This document shows positions 1 through 11,651 of a stretch of 64,000 nucleotides of DNA, in pieces. The position numbers and the translations under genes are program-made. The stretch is from Neopestalotiopsis rosae (lineage: Eukaryota; Ascomycota; Sordariomycetes; Amphisphaeriales; Sporocadaceae). Position 1 is the stretch's first letter; each line of letters starts with the position of its first letter. Under the pieces are notes generated by a model that worked only from the letters and a program-made list of their open reading frames with translations, did not search any database and was not told where the DNA came from. Where the stretch lies: the NCBI GenBank assembly GCA_023078685.1, contig JALGAS010000002.1:6262001-6326000 (forward strand). The letters are read 5' to 3'.

Positions 1-2489
1 TAGCTGCAGTGCGTGAGGCAAATATACCCTCCACAGCTCACGGTTCGAAGGATCGGGGGAAGGGAAAATAGCTGCAAGATGGCGCATTGTATCTCCGCCT
101 ATTTGTGCGCTCCGGTCCCGCTTCATCGCCCATGCTTGTGTCGCTATGTGCACAAGACTATGCATATCGAATATGTCGCTGTCCCCACGCCTGACCAGGA
201 ATGAGTATCCACAAAGCTCACCTATCGCCGACTCTAGCTCTTCTGTGTTGGAATCTTCCGCCTCCAGGTCTACTGACTCCGACTGAGGCCCCGGCCTGGG
301 CATGATTGATTGTGGTATCGCTTTCGGCTCGATATATGATATGAATGACAACAACTTGACGGCCGTTACGTTAGACTTTTCAATACGATCAAACGAGACA
401 AGCCAAGTCGTCGCCACCGCATTTCGCGACTCTCGATACCGAGAATTATCTCGGAATTCTTGTCCGAGCACTTGAGGAATATTCTTCTTGGCGCCTCGCA
501 ACAGGCTCAAGTATTTGTGAATAGGGGCCTTGGTCCAATTAAGATAGGCCACTGCTTGAGTAATAGCCAGCGGGAGATAGGCGAGATAGTCCAAAAGCTT
601 GACTATCAATGCTCCGTCTTGCATCATCTGCGTCTGGGGCAACGACTTTTCGAGTAGCTGGGTGGCCTCTTCGCGGCTCATCTCCTCGATATCGACGATG
701 TCGGCCTGCGCAAAGTCTACGGCGATCTGCCTTGCTCGTGTTGTTAATAGAATCGATCCTTGTTCGCTTTTGGGCAGGAATATGTCGATCCCAGCAGCCC
801 CTTTGGCAGACCCGAATACCATTTCTCGATCATCCGCGTTATCGACGACAAATAGCCACTTGCTGGCCTTGGCCGAGCTCAGGTAACGACAGACGAGTTC
901 TCTGATATCTTCATCGTCCTTCTTCTGGACTCCAAGCTTATTAGCTATCTCAACATATGCCTGCTGAGCGCTGTTATTGCTAATTAGAGGCACCCAAAAT
1001 ATAGAATAGCTCGGCCGCTGCTCCTTGACCCTGTAAGCCAGGTGCAGTGCAATCTGAGTTTTACCTATACCGCCGAGTCCCGCTAGCGCTATCCTCTGAC
1101 AAGGTTCTTGCCCGAATAGCTTCTTCTCCAGTGTATCTATCACTGCAGTGCGGCCAGTGAACCTGGTGTTCCTGGCAAGCTGGATATGATAGCATGGGTT
1201 GTGGAAACTCTCTATATCATTATCAATAATCATTGAGGGGAGACGGGCTTCGACCATCGTGACTCTATATGCTACTTACCGTTCGACTCAGTGGCAATCC
1301 CAGCAACTGTCTGTTTCAAGGGACCTGGTGGACCAAGGTCACGCGGCGGAATCTCGTTCAGCACTGCTTTGCCATACGCAGCCGCCATCGCCGCCGCGTA
1401 CGGCTGCCATCCCTTGTTTTTGTGTTTGTCTCCATAGTCGCACTACAACAATATGTGTTAGCAGCTTTTCGGCGGATTGGTGAGCTTGAATCGGCGTTTC
1501 TCTTTTCTTCTTAATTTTTTCTTATTTTTTCCTTTTTCCTTCCCAGCAATGCGATCGAGTCTGCCCTCTTGCAGCACCAATTATATTAACCTTTCTTACG
1601 AGACAACCCGAAGGAGGAAAGAGATAAATCGGAAATTGCTCACTACCCCTCGGATCACACCTACAGGAATCCGGTTCATTATTCCCGCCGCCTCCATCTC
1701 CAAACCAATAAACCCGTACTTGTCTCTTAGCTCGTTCCTTTTATGTGCATCTTTCAAAAGCTTATCTCCTGACCCAATTGGTCCATACCATACCCGATTC
1801 CGTTCCGAAGCAGGCCGTGGAGGGCGCTTGACGAGCGTATCCATCCCGTCGTATAATTTGTCGCGATCCTGGCCCCGGTCGGCAAACGTGCCAGTCGTAT
1901 GCTTCTTATCGCGAAGAGTCTCGTAATAAGGGAGAAACTCGTTAGCATCGTAGGGCGCCTTTAGCTTGATGCTGCCGATAGCCGAACGGATGATCGGTTC
2001 TGTTACCGCCAGTGCGTATCCCCGTCGGAGTGGTTCGAAGCTATGGCCTTGTTCTTTCCCGAGATCATACGCGAAAAGGCCAGCAGTATCGCCTTCGAGA
2101 CCTACCAGCACATCGCCTAGCCGGATATCGCGTGGCGGGCTGCGCGATAGATCGGGAAGCCCCGCTGCGACGCCCACCAGAAGCCCAAACCAGAGATTAG
2201 GGAAAAACTTCTTGACCTGGCTTGCCAGCGCCGCTGCCGACCCAGTCCCGTACTCCTGCCCCGCTGGCAGCGTCGCTATAATGACGTTATGCCCACGCAT
2301 GCTGCCCGCGTGAAATACATAGTCATCGCCTCTGCTGACTGGGAACCGCCCGTCATGTCGGTCGTCTAACAGGTGTAGGGCTGCCTGAGCCTCGATTTCG
2401 AGGGGCGCGATCCAGGCTACCGTGTAGTCATGTGGATCGAGGGTAGCTGTTCGTCTCGGGGAGGGCCTTCCACTCCGTGCTGTCTCCAT
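1..2489 (-). CDS. PNP_UDP-NB-ARC (fungal NLR-like STAND receptor), 3' end cut by window edge
   Basis: This is a fungal NLR-like receptor. An N-terminal nucleoside-phosphorylase-like (PNP_UDP) domain is followed by an NB-ARC NTPase; such proteins act in self/non-self recognition and regulated cell death. Exon 1 (2489-1644) opens with HDYTVAWIAPLEIEAQAAL and carries the family signature GLEMEAAG. Exon 2 (1442-1280) continues with CDYGDKHKNKGWQPYAA. Exon 3 starts at 1211 and holds the P-loop GLGGIGKTQ, a Walker B-like WLFVVDNADD and the motif ILLTTR. The last visible residues (LWRVYLPHALQL) look like the entry to a TPR array, but this lies outside the window. The introns (1643-1443, 1279-1212) have GTGAGC and GTAAGT donors and keep frame. 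The ATG at 2489 is the first in frame; upstream only TTG is available. Domain identity is firm; immune function is inferred from the family. Confidence 0.88.
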
Positions 2490-4551
2490 GTCGCGATTCC
2501 AAGCCTCGTCGCATGAACTGCGAGAAAGGTTTTCTCGGATGAGAGGCAATCTGATGGGATGTCAATGTTGCCGACATCAGCCTCGGTCGTTTGTTTGGCG
2601 CAGTCGATCAGCTTCCATTATCGTCGCCACTGTTGTTCAGGAATGCTTTTGTCGAGAGTCTCATGCGAATGGCGGCTTTGTTGTCAGACGCTCAACCCCG
2701 CTCAGGAGACTGCTGACTGCAGGCGCCGACGACCAATAGTCTTGTTCGCATCACGGGGTAGCAAAAGTTGGGTCTTGCTGATCTAATCGATTTATGCGAG
2801 ATAAATCATCCCAAAGTATGGCTTCGTGATACGTTTTTCAGTGCATGTTCTGTAGATGGACCTGGGCTAGGACGATACACGCGGCCGACAAAGTAGCTTC
2901 CGGATACTTGCATTATTGCAAAGACAAGATTATCTCGACTACGGGGCACCTAGGCTTGACTTCGCTATGCGTCCCTGTATCAACGTGGAGTATTCCACTG
3001 TAACTATTCCTTGTCTTTGGTTAGCCTGGAAGCTTCCGCAGCATTCCTCCCGATCGAAAGATGAGCCTGAGCCGGTATACTACCTCGCTAAAATTTCGTT
3101 ACGCACCTAATTGTCAGTTGCCAACGCAAGGGACCCTTGTATACGTACGATATAGGTACATAGGTACCTAGCAAGCCTAGGTTTCTATAAGAACAAAACA
3201 TCTGTTGGTGCTCGAAAAACCCACACTGTGGGGCAGGGGTCACGTGCCTAAGCTCTGAGACAATCACTACCGCCAGCTGACCTCAGCTGTTGAAAAGACA
3301 GTCTTACCAGCCTGCCTCGGCCGCGACGATCCAGGACAAAAGGATCAAACCTGTTGGTACAAAACAAGCAAATATTAGTGCGACGGAGGGTCAGAGTAAA
3401 GAGGAGATGAGAGGGCATATAAAGCGACAGCAGCCCAAAGGTGGGTTTGACGAGCCATTGTGCCCCCCTACCCTAGAAATGGAAGATCTGCGTCTACCTA
3501 GTTCGATCAGACCGTCATCAGTGTCCCCAAGCTCTTTGATCAGCTGCACCAAGTGTTTGATGGTGCACTGTGCGCCATGAGCGGTGGCTGCACTCGGCCT
3601 AAGTTCACGTTCCGTGCACTCATTTGCCCTTCGCTCTCTACCTAGCATAACATTCGTAGCTGCTCCTTAAAACTTCCATTTCTCCTTTGTTTTGTCGGAA
3701 GATGGTGAAGTCGATTCAAATATGTCTCGTTGGATTTGACGTGTGCACTAGCCGATCTTGTCAGTACACCGATAGGTATAGATTAGGCTGACTTTGGAAA
3801 CCCATATCGGTCGCTCCGTATCAAGTCATGAACACAAAACGTTGCAGAACGTAACCTTTGCCAGGGGTCGGTTTCGTAGAAAAGGGAGAGGAGCTTTATT
3901 GGCGCAAAAAGGCTGATTTCGTGTCCATGGACGAATGAGTGTCTACCTGGTTACAGCTATTTTGTCGGCAGAACTTCTCTGTTATTCTATATACGGGCAG
4001 CCGAATGCCCAGAGCAGGATCATATGTTTCAGATCTTGGAATCTTAGACCATGAACCTAGATGTGTGATGGATGGCTTCCATTTATTAAGACGTGTCGAC
4101 TGTGAACAGTTCTTACATAAGTACTCGACCTAGTAGTAAGTTCTATCATAGGACAGTATCATTATCGCATTATTCAACGATAATCTAACCAAGAATGTGC
4201 CTTTATCCAGTTGTGCCAATCTGAACGATTTTAATTTGATGAAATCACTACTACAGGCACGTGGTATTCAGTATTGTGGTGCATACAAATACGACATTCG
4301 CCCGCTTCAGGTCTTGAAAGGGCCCCCGTCAACCAATTGCCCACCAGGCAAGTGAAGGCGCAGAAGACTGTCTGTATATTGAGGAGAGATTCATACAATT
4401 TGGGGTATTACAGTTGAGTTTTAATGACTTCGTTCGTATTAGCCAAGTATCGCTTACAGGAATTCAATGAGGGTTTGGTAGAGGATCAGAACTTCTCATT
4501 ATTATATTTACTTCCAACGCTGTATACATTGCTCAATTGACCTATTATAAT
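2490..4551. other. Intergenic, no gene recognised
   Basis: About 2 kb without a convincing gene on either strand. Open frames are short and lack recognisable domains or a credible exon structure. It contains the TAGGTACC-type repeat at 3150-3183. The rest is unremarkable. Confidence 0.6.
3150..3183. repeat. Palindromic TAGGTAC/CTAGG short repeat cluster
   Basis: Overlapping GTAC and CCTAGG palindromes are packed together here. The same word family recurs at 17253-17290 and 21445-21492, always in spacers. Confidence 0.6.
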
Positions 4552-7500
4552 CTATTTTCCAACGGGAGGGTCAAATTCGATTCCGCTTGTATGGTAATAC
4601 TGTGTCCCCAATTGAGTCTTCAGCGATTCAATTTCATTCAAGACACTCTGCACCTGTTGGAAACGTGCACTGTTGACGTTCGACGTTAGGGGAACCGCCT
4701 CCCATACATTTCTCATCTCAGCCAATCGTCTTGATGCCCAAAGTTCGATCCCATCCTCGATACGCGGTACTTGACCGTGAAAGTACCATGCAGCGAATGC
4801 TCTGGCAGTGTCAATAGGAGTTCCGGTGCTCGTCTCAACAGCCTCATCGAACTGTTCAAGTATAGTGTGGATATCATTAACAACAGTGGCCATATTATCG
4901 GCGACACGATCCTCATTGATATACGACTGCACGGCCATGACTTGACGGATGACTGAGAGGGCTTCGTTAGCGGACGTAGTACCTGTAGCGACACTTGTAT
5001 CATCCCAGCCATTCGCGGCCCACTTCGCGTCAGCCACAGGGTTCTTGCCATTCCATACCAACATCTTTACGTTATTGAAGCGACTTTGTAAGTTTGTGAA
5101 CACGGTTGGGTTGTTAGTGTCGCCAAATGCTGTCCATATATCATCCATGGGCGACGTCGTAGAAGTGGATGTGGAGAATGAATTCCAAGGCGATTGGAAC
5201 AAGCTTCCTGCGCCGAGAAAACTCTCATCGATCAACCAATCATTGGGGATGGTTGAAACATCACCACCTGGCAATGTATATATCCCAGACATCATGAACT
5301 GCAGGAAAGAAGAGAAGCTACCCAACTCAAACTCGTGTTCTGTAATATAAGAAACACCCTGGGTGGGACCGGCATTGGTTACAGACGTGTCCGTACAATT
5401 GGCAGGATCGTTGAGATTGTAATAGCCAGCATCGGGGTTGACACGCAACAGATAGGCTCCGTTTTCTCCATTTGGGTACGTGTGCGATCTGATTTTGAAA
5501 ACCGCACCGCTCGGTGTATCGACATTAAAATCTCGCCCTTTCCCTGTTCCGCGTGGCTCTAGCAGATCAGCATCAAGCTGAGAAAGATCACCAAATTCGT
5601 CGATCCATCTACGTCGCTTTTCGCTGTACGACCCATCGATCGTGTTGGTCTCTGGGTCAACGTCCCACTCGTCGATCCAGCCCGACATGTTCTGAGGCGC
5701 ATAGCAAGTCAAGCGGACCGTTTGGTTGTCAGTGCAAGAAAAGTAATCTCCGCTGATAATACCATTGTTGCCCCAAGAGGGCGGCGGGCGAGAATCGGGT
5801 CCGTCCGAAGGACCGGAGTACAGTATATCCGCCTGGCCTGGGGAGCCGACCAGGTGACTGGAATCATCTTGCTCCCATTCATCCGATATACCAGTAGAAA
5901 AGGCTTCTACTCCGACTTGTTTGTCACCACTGACCAAACTCATTATATCATCATCCTGGAGGATCTCGAAACGATGTGGTACATCAATAATGAATTCGGC
6001 GTTGGCTTGTCTCTGATTGGAACCCATGACATAGAGTTCTACGTCCATTGTTGTCCGAAGATCTAGGCCGAGTCCAAAGAGGACCTTTCCGTTCGCCCTT
6101 TTGGACAGAGTAGTAGTTGTGAGATCGCCACCAATATATCCGTCGAAGGAGTTGGCCTTGACCTTATCTGCGACTTCCCCAGTAAAGTCGCCCAGAGACA
6201 GTGGCGCATTGGAACGAGCATAGCCATTGGTTCCTGCCTGGAACCCAACTATGAAATCAGCATTGATTGTACCTTGGCCGGTAATGGTTGCATCAACATT
6301 CATCTTGGGAGAGAACGACACTATGCCTGGCTCGGTATATCCATAATTGCTGATGTCGCTACTAAAAATGGACACTGGTTTGGTAGTGCCGTCGATGTGA
6401 ATGGAGGCTTGGCCATTGAGCTTGAAAGTTCCGGGCATTTGCATCTTTGCGTCGAAAAAGCCATACGATTCCTCTAATTTGAGCTCGGGCGAGATGGTTC
6501 CAACCATGGTGAAGCCAAAACGGATCGAGCTTGACACTTAAACATTCCAACAAAGTCAGCCACTTCTGTATCGGACAAACGCCGGAAAGAGGTTTTGGGA
6601 AATCATACTGCCTTTGAAGATAGAAACAAAGTCTATCGGGCACAACAAATTTCCCATAGAAGAAACAGAGACTGACTTACCTGATCCTTGGAGGAACATG
6701 GACATGTAGCCGTCCTCATCACCACAAGTTGTAGTTTCGTCCTGATGGTATAGCAATTGGTAGACGGACTTCTCTAATGATAAATCGTAGCCTTCCGGAA
6801 GATCCTCTTGCTGTATAGCACTGTAAATGACTTTCCAGTCGTCAGGGTCGCTACTATAGAATCGTTTTGCCAGTGCTTCATGCAAGTCTCTCTTGGTAGA
6901 AGGGTCTCCTTGCACAACATCAACCCAGTACGTTCGGACATCACCATAGTCGATCCGGATGTAAACATCACCCGAGTCCCGTTTGACGAGTGAATAGTCG
7001 TATTTGATGTCCATCTCGTATACCGGAGGGTCAGGCGGGGCGCGTTTCAGCAATGCAGAGTCCACGGTAGCGTTGGCGGATGGTCTAACGTCCGTCACAA
7101 CTCCATACGAAGCAAAACCACAACCTTCTGGAAGTCTGACTATCGTCCCCTCGGCCCCTCTCTCGTGAATTGCGTCGCAATTTGACTGATCGGAATCATC
7201 CATGCAGATATAACGAATGGTGTACGTGGTCTGGGGGTCACGTTTCTCCACTGGATCACAGTCTAAGAACTCGACATGTGAGCCGTCTCGCTTCGTTAGA
7301 CTGAGAACTACATCAGAAGGTCCGTCGATCACGACCATTCCAAAAGCTCCAGTAACTGTATCCGAGGACGAAGTGCTAGGCAGTGTTTTGATGTTTTTGA
7401 GGTCAAAGTTTGCAGTATCAGTTGTCGGTGGCAATGTGGGGAACTTCACCGAAATCAATTAACAAAAGTCCTGAAATCATAAGTCCTGGTCTGTGAATGC

Positions 7501-10416
7501 TTACAATCTTGGAGAGCTCCACCGGGAGAAATGGGTTTAGGTCCTGGGGTGGCGTGCAACAAAGCACCTTCGATCTGCTTGACCAGCCACATGTACTCTT
7601 GCTGTCGCCGTATGTATCGGTGAGGAGCTCAATTTCGTAGCTTGCGTATGATTAGTCAATGTCCATGAGATTTGGAGGTGTTTTGATTTGGTACTTACTT
7701 GGCGCATTCATTATCGTCGCAATAGCCCTGTCCAATCCAGTGGCAGGCATCGAACCCCGAGTCGCAGCACAAGGCTTCGGATTTCCATTTGTTCTCGTCA
7801 TGTAAAGAGTCGAATCCAGTTACCACATTTCTCTTGGCGACCAACGTTGTACCAGACCCACAGGTTTCGTCGTTGGACCAGGAGCAGGAATCAACCAGGT
7901 CCTTCCACGTATGGGATTCGCAGCAAAAGGCCTGTTTACCAGGGGACCAACAGTCTACCGTAGCATGACCAGTGTGGAAGAGCGTAACCTCATCAGTGTG
8001 ACATTGGCCATGGCATGCCCTTCCAGACTCGCCACCGCGCCATTGGCAGGTAGTAGGCATAGCGTTCGTTGGACAAATGATGTATCTGTGTTGGGAATTG
8101 CCACAGTTATCTTTGAAGGCACCGCCGTTTGGGGCCAAGGCCCAGCCACTTCCCCATGAGCCGACTTCAGATTCTTTCATACAATCAGTCATCTTACAGT
8201 CTTGGCCATTCTGGCTGGCCCAGTTTCCAGAGACTGAGGTAGATGCCCTTGTAAGCTTCAGACCACTAGAGATGTCTTCTCCGACCAGGCTGATCAAAGC
8301 ATCATAGTTGTCTGTATCTTGGTCAACAGACCAAATCATCACACCGCCCAGTCTAGAGAGTCATAAGCCTTGTCCTCATGCAAGCAAGATGGACCGAACT
8401 CACCCAAGATTGTTTGCCCACTCGACCTTTTGCGCGAAAGTATCATTATCATCGTAGCTTACCCACTGGTCCGACGCAGATCCATATTGAAAGTACTTGA
8501 CGGCATCTTCTTGGTCCCATATAATCTCGGGACTCTGTGTATTGATGATGTCCATGATTTCGAAGTATGCCAGAGTTCCAGGGTTGTTTGTGCATGTTCC
8601 AGCGTCCGCAGCTCCAGAGAATGCGCAACCGGGCGTCGCGCATGTTGTATCTTGAAGCTGGAATGATCGCCCGTAGAAACCCAGGCCTAGAACTAGCTTC
8701 TCTGGAGGCACATTGGCGCGCCAGAACAGCTCGACAGACTGCTGAATCTCCGTAAGATTGGTGTGAGCTTGTACGATACTACCAATCGGATCCGTAGAGT
8801 CCCATACGCCGTGCAGGTCATAAGCTTACAAATGTCCGTCAGTCTTTCGAACTCATGATAGCTTTTGACTGGAAGATTCAATGTGACGAGCCAGACTTCT
8901 GGAATGAATCCAGGAAAAGAAAGGAAATCCTGAAGAGACGGCACTGTGATGACAAGATTCGCTTACCCATCAAATTGATCCAGTCAGCATACTCTATCAT
9001 GCCTTCCAGGTCAAACCAACGCAGGTACCAATATGAACTTGGTGCTGTGAAGCTGATACCATAAGTTCCATCAGATGAGTCGAAAACCTCGCGGACAGTT
9101 TTCAGAAGCAGAACATAGTTCTCGGTATCCTCATCCTTACCACCACGGTCGGGAGCACCTGGATATTCCCAATCGAAATCGACTATGTGAGAGTGAGCAA
9201 AGACCTGCCATGATAGAGGCATTATATCAAAAGCAGAACTTACCACCGCTAAAGCCGTAGTGCTTTAAAAACCCAACTAGGTTGTTGGCAAACGTAAGGC
9301 GATTCGCTGCACTCGATGCGATGTTTGAGAAGATGGGCTGTGTGAGTGTATCGTTGTCTGAAAATGACCAACCGCCAATCGACAGGAAAATTTGGACATC
9401 CGATAGTAAGCCTGAGCTCATAGTTGCGACATCCGCAGTTTCCAGAAACAGAGATGTTGGTGTGTCTGATTCCATGGTCGCAATGTCAAATGTATCTGGA
9501 TCTATGTAGGCAAATGCAAAGTTCACATGAGTCAGGCCTCCAATAGGGATATAGCTTGGTGGGAAAGAGTGGCAGGATCGCGAATTCGACCTGATGGGAT
9601 TATTAGAAAATTTTCCCCGTTCTTGATCACTATCGAAGGAGACTCACCACGCCTCATAGTATCCGATAACCCTGGTCAGAACTCCGTCTGAGTTGGAACC
9701 CTCCGGGGCAGAGGGGTCTGTGACACAGTTGTTCTGGCAATTATCGTTGCAAAAGTCCGATGCTGTCCCACAGAAGCCCCATTCAGAGCAACACACATTG
9801 AGAGGACAGTACACACTATCAGAAAGGGCGTATTGACCGCCTTGACTCCTGTCAGAGTAGTGCTGTTAGGGTTGTTGGAGAGTGAACTCACACTCTGCAG
9901 TGGCATTGCAGTTTGAAGTACAGTCAGAGCCACAATAAGTCGGCCCTGGAGAAGGATCAGCAGGTCGGTAAATCAGAGGAAGGATGAAGAATCAAACACA
10001 CCATAACCGCAAGTTCCCGTATCAGTGCCTAGGAACGAGCCACTGTGAATTTGTCCAGGTCAATAAAGCTTTTCTGTGCGATGAACAATATGTACTTACC
10101 AGCAAGCACCATTCGAGCAAGGGTTGTCCTATGGCGTAATGATGATCAATTTCATGATGTTTGTGGATGGCGCTGCAGTTCAACTCACCACGGAACATGA
10201 GTAGTCATCTGCACGCTTGGAAGTGGCAAGCAAGGGAGGATGGATCGAGGGTAGGACTGAGTCTGACTGCAATTCTTCAGATAGAGAAAGAGGAGTGTTC
10301 TCCAATAGACTTGCTAAAGGAACATCTAAAAGATAGAAGGCTGATACAGCAATGACAAAAGCCAAGAAGGGCAAGTGGAGCAATTGTGAACTCAGCAAAG
10401 GCTGACGGTTTGCCAT
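4552..10416 (-). CDS. Killer-toxin-like GH18 chitinase (fungal subgroup C type), secreted
   Basis: A very large secreted GH18 chitinase, roughly 1,600-1,700 residues over about ten exons. In fungi this class binds and cleaves chitin, often in mycoparasitism or self wall remodelling. The ATG at 10416 begins a hydrophobic signal segment (LLHLPFLAFVIAVSAFYLL) and a KR site before ADDYSC. A Cys-rich stretch and a CBM18-like module (CPLNVCCSEWGFCGT) precede the GH18 barrel. The barrel shows SIGGWSF, the catalytic VDFDWEYPG (acid Glu present, but Ser-Gly-Val where the first Asp of DxxDxDxE is usual), and LGLGFYGRSF and MIWSVDQD later. After the barrel come Cys-rich segments and a long C-terminal part with no known catalytic domain. 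That part has several KR dibasic sites at about 6,830-7,330. The last two introns are roughly 7,502-7,445 and 6,680-6,537. No LysM was seen in this protein. The product class is secure; some exon ends are approximate. Confidence 0.88.
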
Positions 10417-11651
10417 TCTGGCCACGTGAGAGTGTACTAGCGAGTGACTGTCTCAGAAAGGCGAGTTGTCATGTCAAGCGATTCTAAGTCTCGGCTTTGA
10501 AATGGATATTCTAGGTGGTCTATAAGAAGATGCCAAGAGGGAGAGGTTGTATGACTCCGGTGGCGGGGCAGCACAAGCTTTGCAAGGGCAGCGTTCCAAA
10601 TGGGATCAGGTAATTTCCGACTCGCGACATCTTTGTCTCGACGCGAGATGCCGAAGTAGATGATCTGATCGGTCATCGCCAACACGGTAGAGATTACACT
10701 ATTGACACACGAAAGGATCGCAGGCCGAGGTAAGAGATAGTCATATGCAAGATCAGAGTAATGACATGGGCTATGAAGGATGCAATATCCATATTCGACC
10801 AATGTGATGGTACTAGTCAGGTCCAAAAGCGCATATATTGACCCGGGCATAAGTCTATCTACCAGGTATCCATCTTCAGCACTATGCGTGCATTTCGCTA
10901 GCTCCTACTGGGAATGTCGGATCCAAGGGTGCTGAAGAGCTTGAAATTACCATGGTCAGACTTGGTGATTGGTAGATCATCCAGACTAGACTCCAAATTT
11001 ATTTTGAGCACCGAAATGCGGTCCAATGCTTGAATAAAACGGACGCCGAATCACCAACAGAAGCCGTGCATATGTGATTCCAGACAATCCTCCGCTCTAG
11101 TCCCAGCTCAATCATGGTACGATGCGTAAGGTTGCGAGACTAGTACTTACCGTTATGCTTAAGCGCTGAACCCCTGGCTAGGCCCCAACCCTGCTGATGT
11201 GCGGGCCGACAGGCTGTTGCATCGGCATATCTCCGCGGTCGGTCGAATCCCAGCTTCGGGTAGTTCCTGCAGCCAAGACCCACTGAGCATAACAAGAATC
11301 GAGACGCTATTGAAATATTCCGTCCCCTTGTACCTGCGAGATAGCACTGGCTTCGGGACGGCTTCGTGATTGAGCCCGTCACAGGCTCCGAATTAAGATT
11401 GCTTGACATGGGAGAGCCTGACCGAATCGCATCCTCCGATGGCATCCTTCGATTGGAAAAGAACACAAACGCCAATACGCTAGGCCATAATTTGCTCCCA
11501 CGGCCTCGCCTACATCATGATGGGTATCTGTCTCGACACCGCTATCGCTATCTTGACTCGTCGAGCACTTTCGTGATTTGATAGACCCAATTGTGTTCTG
11601 TCTTTCTCAGCTCATCATTTCTCTGGGCGGAAACATTGCAAATTCTTTCAA
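10417..11651. promoter_or_regulatory. Shared spacer between divergent chitinase and LysM genes (putative bidirectional promoter)
   Basis: A 1.2 kb spacer separates two chitin-related genes that are transcribed away from each other. Short open frames on the minus strand (10437-10850, 11140-11475) have no recognisable domain and are judged spurious. No defined operator could be picked out, so co-regulation is inferred from arrangement only. Confidence 0.45.

Noticed and set aside
4552..6536. Treating the 661-codon minus frame as a separate gene from the chitinase
   Set aside because: Its apparent start is a GTG directly after a splice acceptor and it joins in phase to the upstream exon (donor at 6680).
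10437..10850. 137-codon minus-strand open frame upstream of the chitinase
   Set aside because: No signal peptide, domain or splice context; it lies in the divergent promoter spacer and its composition is unremarkable.
11140..11475. 111-codon minus-strand open frame in the same spacer
   Set aside because: No recognisable family and an overlapping open frame on the other strand; taken as chance.
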